Assembly: GCF_020520425.1 (NCBI RefSeq)
Contig: NC_079489.1
Location: 80,792,810-80,856,809, forward strand
Direction of reading: 5' to 3'
DNA length: 64,000 bases
From: Spinacia oleracea
Lineage: Eukaryota; Streptophyta; Magnoliopsida; Caryophyllales; Amaranthaceae
Shown here: positions 12,805 through 23,400 of the stretch, in pieces
Layout of the letters: each line of letters starts with the position of its first letter
How positions within the stretch are numbered: the first letter of the stretch is position 1
The notes under the pieces: generated by a model
What the model was told of the DNA's origin: nothing
Databases searched by the model: none
Seen by the model: the letters and a program-made list of their open reading frames with translations, nothing else
Translations under genes and position numbers: made by a program

Positions 12805-13551
12805 ATGGGAAAAAAGAAACATGCTATGGAAATCAATTCTTGTAAAGATTTAACAGAAGAATCACCTAGAAAATCATCTTCTGCACAAGAAGGGCAACCC
12901 CCTCTTTCCCTAGTAGAACCTTCTGTTAAGAACAAACTCCATAAATTCCCGAAAACAATGCGGATGATCCGGTCCATAATCCGGTCATTCCCCATTATAA
13001 GCACCCCGAAACCTTGTAGTAGGTTACCGGAGATCAGCTTTCGAATCAATAGCGTGAGTCACCGGGTGACAGGCACATTATTGGGGTACAAGAAGGGTAA
13101 GGTGAGTTTTTCATTGCAAGAAACAAGCAAGAGTTTGCCTACATTGGTGTTGGATTTACCTATACAAACCCACGTTCTACAAAAAGAAATGAGCGTAGGA
13201 ATGGTCAGGATTGCCCTTGAATGCGAAAAAAGGGATGAAAAAGAGAGAATGGGTTTGTTAGAAGAGCCTGTATGGGACATGTTCTGTAATGGGAAGAAAT
13301 TAGGATATGCGGTTAAGAGGGAGGCTAATGAGATGGAGTTGAGTATAATGGAGCTTCTCAAGGTCATTACAATGGGTGTCGGAGTCTTACCATCTTCCGA
13401 GTTTTCCGATGGTGATCATGATGACGAGTTGGCCTATATTCGAATCAACTTTGATCATGTTGTTGGGTCCAAGGATTCTGAAACCTTATATATGATGTGC
13501 CCAGAAGGGAATAACATTATTGATCTTAGTATTTTCTTTGTAAGGATTTAA
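12805..13551 (+). CDS. MIZU-KUSSEI1-like protein (DUF617), intronless
   Basis: A single-exon 248-residue protein of the plant DUF617/MIZ1 family. The conserved domain spans about residues 88-248. It opens VTGTLLGYKKGKVSFSLQE, continues with MVRIALECEKR, LLEEPVWDMFCNGKKLGYAV and ITMGVGVLP, and closes with FDHVVGSKDSETLYM and LSIFFVRI. The order and spacing match the family, and length is normal (about 200-300 aa). The basic, Ser-rich first 80 residues vary between members. The founding member, Arabidopsis MIZ1, is a membrane-associated protein needed for root hydrotropism; most paralogues have no assigned role, so the function here is inferred. The start at 12805 is the first ATG and is followed by uninterrupted frame. 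The gene lies 785 bp downstream of the membrane-protein gene on the same strand, with its own AT-rich promoter. Confidence 0.9.
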   Translation: MGKKKHAMEINSCKDLTEESPRKSSSAQEGQPPLSLVEPSVKNKLHKFPKTMRMIRSIIRSFPIISTPKPCSRLPEISFRINSVSHRVTGTLLGYKKGKVSFSLQETSKSLPTLVLDLPIQTHVLQKEMSVGMVRIALECEKRDEKERMGLLEEPVWDMFCNGKKLGYAVKREANEMELSIMELLKVITMGVGVLPSSEFSDGDHDDELAYIRINFDHVVGSKDSETLYMMCPEGNNIIDLSIFFVRI

Positions 13552-14693
13552 GAATATATGTTGGTAAACTATCCATAAACGAATTATAGATCATTCGTTA
13601 TCTGGCTACCAAACAGGCCCTTAGAGTACAATTGGGTGTTGTGCATGCACTGATGTCTTATTCAGGAGCATCGGCCACTTAGCCAAGCATGCCGAACCAG
13701 ATATTCAAGTCAAATTTGCTACATTCTGTTTCTCAAGACAATTCAAATATGCGTCAAATAAATCATGCTCAACCCGATATATATTTAGGTGTAGCTTAGA
13801 GATTTATCTTGGCCGGACTGACTATTAAGTTTTTTGTGAATTCATATTCATATTCATATTCATATTCATGAATCATGATAATGTAATGTCCCCAAATTTA
13901 TAATTCACGAAAATATCAGATCACAATTCGCATATTATTACTTCCTTTGTAAACTTCTCAACAAGTGACATACACTTTGAGGTAACTCTGTTTAACTTCC
14001 TCTATAATGAGATTGAGGTTTAAATTATTATTATATTTGTTATTCAGTTACAGAGTATAATAAAAGTATACTCTGTACTACATATGGACGTTTCATAATG
14101 TTGTTTACGGTTAGTATATGTACAAATATTAAAATAAACAGAGAAGAGTGTGTAAAAAAATGGATGGATTTAAAGAAAAAAGAATAAAATAAAAGAAAGT
14201 GAGTAGAAAGTAAAAAATGTTATGAGGTACGAGAGGTAAGATCATAAAATTTCATATCAAAAAATATAATAAAGTATAATATAAAGAACATTATGAAATA
14301 GACTAAAACGAAAAGAATAAATATTATTTTAAAACGGATGTACTCCGTGCGTAATGGTCTACACTATGAGTAAATAAAATAGTGGCAGTAAAGATTCAGT
14401 ACACTCAAAAGCAAGCAATTGCCTAGTTGCCTTCCCTTAAAGGCTTAAACATCCCACCACAAGTATTCGACAACCCTTGAAAGCAACATCATACCCCAAT
14501 AAAAGTAAGCACGTAGCCATTCTTAACCCCTCAAACTCTTTACTCTTACGTGTACTCTTTCAATTCCTCCCAATATTCCTTAATATTATCCCCTAAAACA
14601 AACAAAATTACAACCTAAGTAAGCTATCTTCACTAAAACCCTCTAAATAGATTCTTACAACTTGTCAATTTCTCTTAGTATTATTCTCCTCTA
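13552..14693. other. Intergenic region between MIZ1-like and SEP2
   Basis: No gene was seen. It contains the ATTCAT microsatellite (13840-13869) and a small inverted pair acagagtata/tatactctgt near 14050-14081 that may be a degenerate MITE. The last 150 bp are C- and T-rich, like a leader for SEP2. Confidence 0.5.
13840..13869. repeat. (ATTCAT)5 microsatellite
   Basis: Five perfect hexamer units in the intergenic region, usable as a length polymorphism. Confidence 0.9.
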
Positions 14694-17600
14694 ATGATGA
14701 CTACTATGACCACGGCGCATGTGGTGCACTGCGAGCTCCAGCCTCCGAGGCAGTCCCCGAGGTTGGGGCCTGACTCGTCGAGCAGTCCTGATCAGGCAAA
14801 GATTATCCTACAGCCGCGGATGTGCACACTTAGATCATACGCTTCTGATAGTGGTAGCGGCGTGATCAAGTCAATCATTACCAAATCAAAAGACGGTGTC
14901 GGTGTCGGTGTCGGTATCGGTGGTGGTGTTGATGGTAATGATCAGGAGGAAGAGTTGCTGTCTCCATTTTTTGCGAACTTGTACGATTATATAGAAAGTA
15001 GTAAGAAGAGTCAGGACTTTGAGATCATCACTGGTCGTCTTGCTATGGTAATTTTTTTTCACTACTCTTGCATCCTTTTATTTTCACCGTGAATGTTTAT
15101 TAAAGATAATTATACAAATAGTACTTCTACTAATTCTACTTGTTTTTTTTTTTTTTTTTTTTTTTTTGACATAGGCTAAATTTGCATAAAAATAAAAGTT
15201 TACAAACTACAAACTAAAGTATTAGATCTTTATAGACCATTACACACATTACAAAACAAACTACTACGATTATAATCCTTATAGGCATGTAAGTAGTTGG
15301 CTCTTCCCTTGTCGGCCCTTGATTGTTGTAACTACCTTGTTTACACCACCGTTGAGGCGTTATCGTGCCAAGGCCCCTTGTGGTTGAGATTCCCTTATAG
15401 AAGATGGTGGTAACATTGGGTTGCTTACCACTAAGATGCTCCCTAACTAATCTGCAGAAATTGGGAGACAAGAAAAGCAGAGGAAGCGAGACAAAGCTAC
15501 AGTCTTGGTTAGAAGACCTTGTGAATTGCACACAAGCGCCTAGAGTCCCAAAACATGACTCGAGTAGCATGCTATGAGGCCCCATAAAATGGGGAGCAGC
15601 GTTCAAATTTTGAATTTTGAAAGCGTTAACCTAAAAAGAAGACTAACAACTGTTAACCTCCAGAACCAATTAAGACCCAAGACTCTAGCACAAAGACCCT
15701 TCCTAACTTCTACTTTCCTCATCCAACCACTAACTTCAATACCTCCAACTCCACAGTTACATGAGACGAAGCCCTCCAAACTACACATCACAACACAACC
15801 TCCAACAGTTAAACTACCAACCTCAGAGGAGGAGATGACTCCATCGAACTTTACCTTAGAAAACATGTAACCAAAACCCAAATATTCATCACCTTTAAAC
15901 CACCTTCGAACAACAACTAGGAACCACATTTGACAACCACAACCAACAATCACAAAAGGACACTTACCAACAAACTTGAAAAGAAACCAGAAACTTTCTA
16001 CCCACATTAGCCTATAAAAACACACCATAATCGCAAAATCAAGCCAAATCTCAAAACCAACATCATTAGAAAACCTACGGAATTCCATAACCAAAATCAC
16101 AACACACAAATGACCAATTAAAAAACCCAAAATTGAGACCCTCAAATAGAACTTTACCTTTACCTTTACCGTCAAGATCGGGGTGGTACGACACTACGAG
16201 ACGGCGGCGGCGTTCTAAAGAGTTTTGGGATTAAATAGGCCAAACACTAACCCGATAACAACTCAAAGTAGACGATTCCTAACCCAAACGAAACCCTAAC
16301 CCCTAAACTTTTACCTTTACCACTCGATTTTGGTGGCGGCGTTTGGGGAAGTGGTGAGATAGGCGCCTAAAGTTGAAATCTGGACAAAGAAACTCCCGAA
16401 ACGATGATGGTGAAATTGAGTTTGCCCGATGAACCACCAATTACCCTTACAACACTGACGAGAGAAAATCGAACTAAGAGGAGTTGAAATTTCCGAAAAC
16501 GGGAACTTGTTCGCCTCTTTTTCTTCGTCGCCGGTGAAACAAACTAACTAACTATAACTATGACGGTGCACGCAAGCTCGCCGGCGGCCGATACGCTTTT
16601 GACCACCAGCGAGCAGGCGGCCGCCGCTAGGGTTTGAAGGGTTTGAAGGGTTTTTTCTTAGAGAAGAGGAAAGGTAGAGAGAAGCCAGAAGTTTAGCGAG
16701 CTTTTTTTCAACTTTTGTGTGTGTAATCTAATTCTACTTGTTAGAACATGCAACTCAGAGCAAGGTGTAGTAAAATTAATTTTGTTAGGTACGTTAGTAG
16801 GTCAATTATGGTATATTGTGACGGTTTTAAATTACTACTTACTATTCTAATAATCTTCAAAAGTTTATGTTTAGGAGTGGGTGTTCTATGCCTAAGAAGA
16901 GTTTTAGTTCAAATAAGTCCGGATAATTTAAGATGATTAAGTTTCAATCAGTTTCCGTAATAAGTTTCAGTTAGCTCCAATAAGTCTAGTTAGATTTCTT
17001 TACACGCCCAATAGGATACAATTATATCAAATAAATTCCAAACAAGTACGGAGTATAATAAATTCAGAAACCAATTCAAATTAATTCAAAATATTTCAGG
17101 CGATGAGAAGGCAACTTCAATTTAATTAAATACTCCCTAGATATGTCCTAAATAATCTTCTTTTTCATGATCGAATAGTTTCCGAGTACAACCTTTGACC
17201 GGGTATTGCATACTACTACGTACATCTTAGTCAAACTCTTGAGGAAAATTGTGGTACATAAATACTAATTCAACCATAATAGACCCAATGGTCAAAGTGT
17301 TTAAATTTGACTATAAACAATTATTAATGGACATAAGAGAGTATTAATCATAGGCTCTCCGATCCGTATTTAGCATTAACTTATATTGACGTGGTATACT
17401 GATGAGGTCCAAGCCGTTCAATTGACCTAGTAATAAGACAGAGTATTAGAGAGTCTATGTATAATAGATCATAGATTCAAAGGTGATTAAAGAGATAGAA
17501 TTAAGGGGACCAGTTGAGATGCTTACGATGGAGTTTGAAAGGGTGGCTTCAACAATGAGATAGTTATCGTTTAATAATTGCACAAAAAGAATATGATAGC

Positions 17601-18565
17601 TAATGGACAAAAGTTGCATATATAGCCATATAGGTGGTCCATTGATCAGAGGAAATGACATCCAAAGGTGGTAGATAAAGGATGGTTTCTTATTTAATTT
17701 AACTAGCCTTTGAGCCCGTTCAATGAACGGGCACTTATATAGTGGTTATTAAGCCGTCTTTTAAAGTGCTAATTTTATTGAGGGTTTGCGATTTTAGTGT
17801 GAATACATGATTTATATAGAGGTGAAATTTGAAAGTTGGAAAAATATAATCCGTATGAGTTAGATGGTGAACTATAAGTGTTAAAGCGAGAAATGGAGGG
17901 GAAGAGGTTGAGTGATCAAATGTAACAATTAAATGGTGAATTGATGTTGAATGAGCAAGATAAAGTGAATGAGTTGTTGAAGCTGTAAAATAAGTAATTC
18001 GTATACAAACCACAAAAGGAAAATTGGAAGAAGAAAATAAATATATGGATGAAAGATGAAGGTAACACTTGTCATATAATAATCAATAAGATGGAGGCGA
18101 CACTTGTCATATAATAGTAATTGGTTTTCCTTTTTAAATACTAGGTATAGATTTAAAAAGGAATAAAATAGGATGTTTTCAAGAAATGTTTGTATTTAAT
18201 TTTGAAATATTTTCACTGTATTTCCGGGTTGGACAAATTAAAAGCTCAACGTACTAATTGAAGTTGTACGTTATTTGCTGTTTTGGTAGATAGTGTTTGC
18301 TGCAACAATTGGTGCAGAATTAGCGACAGGAAACTCTGTGTTCAAGAAAATGGACGTGCAAGGGATAACTGAAGGCTTAGGGGCGTGTATGGCAGCAGTG
18401 ACTTGCGCAGCTGCTTTTGCTTATTCTTCCAATGCTCGTAAGAAGGTTGGTCGTATCTTCACCATTAGCTGCAACGCCTTCATCGATACCCTCGTTGACA
18501 ACATCATCGATGGCTTGTTTTATGAGAATGACGAAGATGATCAATCTAACGACAGTAATCTATGA
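14694..18565 (+). CDS. SEP2: Stress-enhanced protein 2 (LHC-like, chloroplast thylakoid), 2 exons
   Basis: Exon 1 is 14694-15047 (118 codons). The intron 15048-18289 (GTAATT...GGTAG) is followed by exon 2, 18290-18565, for a 209-residue product. Residues 1 to about 50 are Ser/Pro/Arg-rich like a chloroplast transit peptide. They are followed by the family motif ILQPRMCTLRSY, a Gly/Val-rich linker, and SPFFANLYDYIESSKKSQ. The chlorophyll-binding LHC motif FEIITGRLAM (109-118) begins the first membrane helix. A second helix, GACMAAVTCAAAFAY, is followed by VGRIFTISCNAFIDTLVDNI. SEP proteins are two-helix light-harvesting relatives of the thylakoid induced by high light, probably binding pigment for photoprotection. 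The intron falls right after GRLAM and the join restores the helix. The intron has been enlarged by three insertions annotated separately. Start is the first of two adjacent ATGs. Confidence 0.92.
15143..16727 (-). mobile_element. Poly(A)-tailed non-LTR retroposon with 13-bp target duplication
   Basis: The plus strand starts with about 25 T (15143-15167), a poly(A) tail in minus orientation. The insert is flanked by exact copies of CTAATTCTACTTG at 15130-15142 and 16728-16740. That is the signature of LINE-machinery retroposition. The minus-strand 5' end is a pyrimidine-rich leader with AAACCCTTCAAACCCTAG and GC-rich codon-like sequence, resembling plant L1 5' regions. Open frames of 190 aa (15603-16175) and 130 aa (15214-15606) show no reverse transcriptase or other domain I recognise. 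It may be an internally deleted LINE or a retroposed host transcript. At 1585 bp it accounts for half of the SEP2 intron. Confidence 0.8.
17133..17341. mobile_element. Stowaway-type MITE
   Basis: The ends CTCCCTAGATATGTCC and GGACATAAGAGAG are near-inverse and flanked by TA at 17131-17132 and 17342-17343, as expected for Tc1/mariner Stowaway insertions. It is 209 bp, non-coding, and lies in the SEP2 intron. Confidence 0.7.
17703..18151 (-). mobile_element. Small non-autonomous Helitron
   Basis: On the minus strand it begins TCTATACCTAG (TC end at 18151) and ends CTAG at 17703. The end is preceded by a perfect hairpin GCCCGTTC-ATT-GAACGGGC seven bases upstream. The flanking host bases are A and T, the standard Helitron AT target with no duplication. 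At 449 bp it has no Rep/helicase. It lies in the SEP2 intron about 140 bp before exon 2. Confidence 0.8.
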
Positions 18566-19463
18566 ACTTACACAATTAAATTAAATATGTGCAACTTCAA
18601 CCAGTCTTAGCTAGTTTAGAAAGATTATTTACTACGCAGTATGTATGAATCGAAGTGGCAATTCAATTTTATGTATAGAACTATACAAGAATATGTAGCT
18701 TTAAATGTATACGTGTATGTATGTTGTATATATATATGTAGTATATATCTATACAAATTAAACTTCTTAGTTTGGTTACATAATGCATTGTATGTCTTAT
18801 GGTAAATCTTTCAAGTATGAAATGACCGAAATATACTCCGATATATTAAGGAACACGACGTAATATGTTATACGTAGTAATAAGAGTTTATCATCATTAT
18901 AAACAGTGGAAGATCCAGGATTTGAGAAATGGGAGTACGAATATAAACTCTTATAGTCTACCAACCAAAAAAAAATAAAAAATCCGGGTCCAATTCCGCT
19001 ATAAAAAAAAATTCAAAAAAGGGTCTACTTACGGTATTAAAAAAGGAAAAAAGTTGCATTCAATGTAATATTTTAGTCAAATAATTAAAACCTAAACTCA
19101 CCGTTCACTTCATTTATATTATCAATGATTTACTAGTCTTTCAGTATATTCGATAAACAATATAACAATTAAATTAGAAAAATAAAGGGAGTAGTGAACT
19201 GTGTATATAAAAACCATTAATGATTTCAACAGAATTGAAAATATTATTCTTCACTACGTATATGACATCTAGTATTGTGTTCACAAATTTTATTTTTTTA
19301 ACAATTATATAACCCATGCAACTAATTTTAGGTAGGTACAAAAGTGAAATTCACAAAAAATGATATATCTACGTAATTGAAATTAAATGAGTGAAAAAAA
19401 CACTCACAAAGGATATAGCTAAAATCATTAAAGAGTTGAAAAAAGGGAAGACTAAAATCAATA
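18566..19463. other. SEP2 downstream region
   Basis: AT-rich sequence after the SEP2 stop, including a TATATATATG stretch near 18728. No gene was seen. The stretch near 18905-18950 resembles decayed transposon sequence, but no ends could be defined. Confidence 0.5.
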
Positions 19464-19745
19464 CTCCCTCCGTCTCAGATTAGTTGTTACACTTTCCTTT
19501 TTCATCCGTCTCAGATTAGTTGTTACACTACTAAATTAAGAATGACCCTACAATTATTATATTGTCTCTTTCTTCCCACTACTTTTTGTTGTCACCACAC
19601 TCTCTCTCATTCAATTAAAAAAATATCACACTAACTCCTATCACATCTACTTTTTCAATAAAATAACAATTGATAACCAAACAACCACTTGTCACCTAAA
19701 ACTTTGTGCAAAGTCTAGTGTAACGACTATTCTGGGACGGAGGGA
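19464..19745. mobile_element. Stowaway-like MITE
   Basis: The ends ctccctccgtctcag and tctgggacggaggga are the classic Stowaway 'CTCCCTCCGTC' inverted termini. Left TA is present (19462-19463) but the right TA is displaced by a few A, so the right flank has changed. The first 37 bp are repeated in tandem (tccgtctcagattagttg occurs twice). Confidence 0.75.
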
Positions 19746-19866
19746 AAAACTATTAAGTGCTAAACAATGAGAAAGTAAAACATTAAGTAGCTAAATAAAT
19801 GGGAAAAAAAGTGGTGAAAAATGAGTTACCAGGACTCAATCCTTGCATCTCTTTGCTCTAACATAA

Positions 19867-19903
19867 CTAGTATTATAGGCACGCAATGCGTGCGGGATTA
19901 TTT
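19867..19903 (-). mobile_element. Helitron 3' terminus (larger element extending rightward)
   Basis: Minus strand ends with hairpin GCACGC-ATT-GCGTGC, then CTATAATA, then CTAG at 19867-19870. The next host base on that strand is T. This is almost identical to the 3' end of the Helitron at 46047, so they are one family. The 5' TC end was not found. It should lie to the right, possibly as far as about 42880, after removing the later copia insertions. The gene fragments at 20115-20480 and 33638-34006 lie in the same orientation inside the inferred element. Confidence 0.65.
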
Positions 19904-20114
19904 AAAAACTTAAAATTCCACACACACGCCTATATCAAAATATTGACACTATTATTCATTTTGTTTTGAATTTTGGAATTCAATTTAGTGTCACATTAGT
20001 GATAAATCTCAAATCCTAAATCACATTTCAAATATCAGAAATTACATTGATTCATGTATTGACTTTCATCATCAACTAAACAATCTATTATAGTACATGA
20101 AAATGTTTGAAGAG

Positions 20115-20270
20115 TGGAGCTTCAGTTAGTTCATCACCGTCGTGTCCTTTTCTGATTACTCTTTTTGTGACATCAACATACAGTGGAGCTGAGTATGTCA
20201 GGTTCCTCAATCTGGCTGCATTCAGAAACAAAGTTGTTGTTTCACCATCTGATTTTTCATCATCGGCTTA
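20115..20270 (-). pseudogene. NRPB2: Captured fragment of RNA polymerase II second-largest subunit gene
   Basis: The minus strand reads [20 protein letters not shown] followed by [12 protein letters not shown], a block recognisable from the N-terminal part of plant RPB2. About 50 codons are present. The homology stops on both sides, with a stop at the right place for neither a start nor an end of the gene. The fragment lies about 240 bp inside a Helitron 3' end and in the Helitron's orientation, so capture is the likely origin. Confidence 0.8.
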
Positions 20271-20291
20271 CTCAAATAGATTTGCAAAACT

Positions 20292-20480
20292 TTATCTTGT
20301 ATAATAGTCTGCAATAAAATCAACCACGATGATCAATTTTTGTTGCAGACTCAACTTAAAATGTGAAGCTTCATGCATTGCAGACTGCGAAATCTCCTTG
20401 TTGCAGATGTTAGCAAAGGCTCGCATATGTTTCATGCCGTACTGAGTTAGGGATCCGCATTGCTTCTCAAACACTTGAAC
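20292..20480 (-). pseudogene. Exon-like fragment of unrecognised gene
   Basis: A 62-codon open frame begins right after a good acceptor (TTTCTTCAG) and reads [20 protein letters not shown], continuing through [15 protein letters not shown] to [11 protein letters not shown] and a stop. Composition and codon use look like true coding sequence. I do not recognise the protein. It lies directly upstream (in Helitron orientation) of the NRPB2 fragment and is probably another captured exon. Confidence 0.5.
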
Positions 20481-20563
20481 CTGAAGAAATGAAAAATCAA
20501 ATGCAAGCTTTCACTAAATATCCTCTTATAAATTGTAAAAGTTGTAATCAACTAATTACAGGC

Positions 20564-20570
20564 TAATATA

Positions 20571-20613
<43 letters not shown>
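20564..20613. repeat. (TA)n microsatellite
   Basis: About 50 bp of almost pure TA/AT dinucleotide with one interruption near 20578. Confidence 0.9.
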
Positions 20614-20614
<1 letters not shown>

Positions 20615-21982
20615 CAATAACATTCATGGGGTCCCATTATATGATATCAAAGGCTACATATATCATCAAGCAATCCCAATCATCCACAATTGGCATTCTT
20701 GGGGTTGGTTTTGCCCTCATAACTGAAGGGTCATTGATTGTTCCAAACAAAATATTTCCATCTTGATCAAAGATCAGTTTCTTCTTCGACTATGGTACTA
20801 TATTAATGAAGAAACAAAATTTTGGTTCTTTAAGAGATGGGAATTGCTCCATTTGGTCCAAATAAACTCCATATTATTGGTCCATTTGGTCATTTGTATG
20901 ATCAGAAGAGAAAGTGGACCTGGAATAAAGTTTTTAAAACTTTAGCCGTTCAAGGTGGAGTTTTCGGTATAATGCGAATTTATATGCTAGAACATAACAC
21001 ACGACTCTAAGCCTAGGAGGACCTCCTAATGGGACACTGTTATAAAACTGTTCAAGAAGCATATAGTTTTCAGCACAACAATTCAAGGTTTTATATGCCA
21101 GAACAAACAGAAATGCAACCAATAAGGTCCAACTCAAGCTAAAATCTAATTTCTTGCCTAAAATTTTATTGTAACTTGAATTTTAATCATATGCTCCCTC
21201 CTATCTCGTAACTTGAGTTTTAATCTACATCCCTTCTTGATAAGCCAACTTACTCTATCTCGTGTCATATATAAAACCGTTCAAGGTGTTAGGTTATGAT
21301 ACACATGAATAAACATAAATCATGCAGAAAAACCATAAAGCCATGAAACATATTATTTACACATAATCATTTAGCATAATTCAGATGCATACACTTTGTA
21401 GCGTGTCCTCCCTAGCTGCGCCCGAACCGAACAAGAACAAGTCTTTAGGACTCCAAGTGTCGTCCCTCCGTAGATAGTCCACAGCACGTCCGGATCCGCC
21501 TTAAGATTGACCAACTAGAATCGCCCTTAAGGTACTAGGATTTTTGGCTAAACAGGACAAGTGTTTGTGGCTGATTTTTGCTTGAAAATCTTACCTTTGA
21601 ATACTTTAATCCTCAATATAAATATGTGACCCTAGGCACCTATTTATAGAGTTTATGGAAAGGAATTATAATCCTATTAGGATACTAATTTATTTAATTA
21701 GAATCTTATTAAAACTCTATTAAACAAATTCTATCTTTATTAGGATTAGGATTTAATCATAGAACAAATTCTAATAGCCTTAGGATTTGTATTGCACACA
21801 ACCGCACACGAGCACAAGCACAAGCACAGCCCGCGCAAGCCTCGCGGCCCACGCGAGCTGCTCTTGCTCGCAGCCTATGTCGCAGCCCACGACTGCTCCG
21901 CGCGCGCCACATGCCTTGGCTGGGCTTGGCATTGCGCTGGGTCTGGTCGAGGCTTGGCGTGTGGTTTGTTGCGCTTGGCTTG

Positions 21983-23373
21983 TGTTAGGTTATGATACAT
22001 ATGATATTACATAAATCATGCGGAAACAACCATTAACCCAGGAATACATATTATTTGCACATAATCATATAGCATAATTTAGATGCATACTCTTTGTTGC
22101 GTGCCCTCCCTAGCTGCGCCCGAACCGAACAAGAACAAGTCTTTAGGACTCCAAGTGTCGTCCCTCCGTAGATAGTCCACAGCACGTCCGGATCCGCCTT
22201 AAGATTGACCAACTAGAATCGCCCTTAAGGTACTAGAATTTTCGGCACTTTTGAGCAAGATGTGTGACTGAATTTTTCTCTCAAAAACTCACTTTGAATA
22301 CTTTAAAACTCGTTATAAATTGTGAACCCAGGCCACATATTTATAGGGGTATGGAAAGAGAATTGGAATCCTATTAGGATACGAATTAATTAAACTTAGA
22401 ATCCTACAAGAACTCTAATTAATTAATTTATCAAATAGAATTAGGAATTTAATCATTAACCGAACTCTGCACGTTTTAGGAATCGTGCATGAGCACAAAC
22501 TCACACACTCACACACGGCAGCCACGATGGGCCGCCCATGCGCGTGCGTGCGAGCAGCAGCCCACGCAGCGAGGCCCACGCAGCCGCGGCCTTGGCGCGC
22601 GCTGGGCCTGCCTTGCGGTAGGCCTGGGCGCTGCCTTGGCTGGGCTTGTGGCGCGCGTTAGGCTTGCTGGGCGATGGCCCGGCTTAGTGCTGGGCCTTCG
22701 TCCGGCAGGCCTCGTCCGATGCTTATTCGTACGATACGCTTCTGATTAAATTTCCGATTCCGGAATTCATTTCCGATACGAACAATATTTAACATTTCCG
22801 ATTCCGGAATTAATTTCCGTTTCGAACAAATATTTAATATTTCCGTTTCCGGAATTATTTTCCGATTCCGATAATATTTCCGATTCTGACAATATTTCCG
22901 TTTCCGGCAATATTTCCGATTCTGGCAATATTTCCGTTTCCGATAATATTTTCCGATACGTACCATGTTTCCGTTTCCGGCAACATCTACGACTTGGATA
23001 ATATTTATATTTCCGATACGATCCATATTTCCGTTTCCGGCAATATCATCGTTTCCGGAGTATTCATTTCTTGCTTGTGACGATCTCAGCTCCCACTGAA
23101 ACCAAGATCCGTCGATTCCGAATATCCATAGATAGAGTATCTAATGCCATTAGATACTTGATCCGTTTACGTACTATTTGTGTGACCCTACGGGTTCAGT
23201 CAAGAGTAAGCTGTGGATTAATATCATTAATTCCACTTGAACTGAAGCGGCCTCTAGCTAGGCATTCAGCTCACTTGATCTCACTGAATTATTAACTTGT
23301 TAATTAATACTGAACCGCATTTATTAGACTTATCATAGAATGCATACTTGGACCAAGGGCATTATTTCCTTCA
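21983..23373 (-). repeat. 3' LTR of the full-length copia element
   Basis: On the minus strand it runs TGAAGGAAATAATGCCC ... ATAACCTAACA. Its U3 part (about 22740-23060 in plus coordinates) holds 15-20 degenerate copies of a TTTCCGNTTCCGG-type unit. A GC-rich block (22500-22720) follows, and a TATA box lies at 22338-22345. Long open frames inside are artefacts of these repeats. Confidence 0.93.
22338..22345 (-). promoter_or_regulatory. TATA box of copia 3' LTR
   Basis: The minus strand reads CCCCTATAAATATG. The same octamer is at 31360-31367 in the 5' LTR and is kept in every other LTR copy in the window, so it is the likely core promoter. Confidence 0.6.
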
Positions 23374-23400
23374 GTCTCCCACTTGTCCTTAGGGACAAGT
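23374..23400 (-). promoter_or_regulatory. Polypurine tract and adjoining hairpin
   Basis: Immediately before the 3' LTR the minus strand reads AAGTGGGAGAC, the plus-strand primer tract. Overlapping it is a stem-loop ACTTGTCC-TTA-GGGACAAGT (23381-23400). Confidence 0.7.

Noticed and set aside
14050..14340. Possible MITE with acagagtata/tatactctgt
   Set aside because: Arms are short and the outer limits and target duplication could not be fixed.
15574..16175. 98-aa plus frame and 190-aa minus frame in SEP2 intron
   Set aside because: They lie in the retroposon; no known domain, low-complexity composition.
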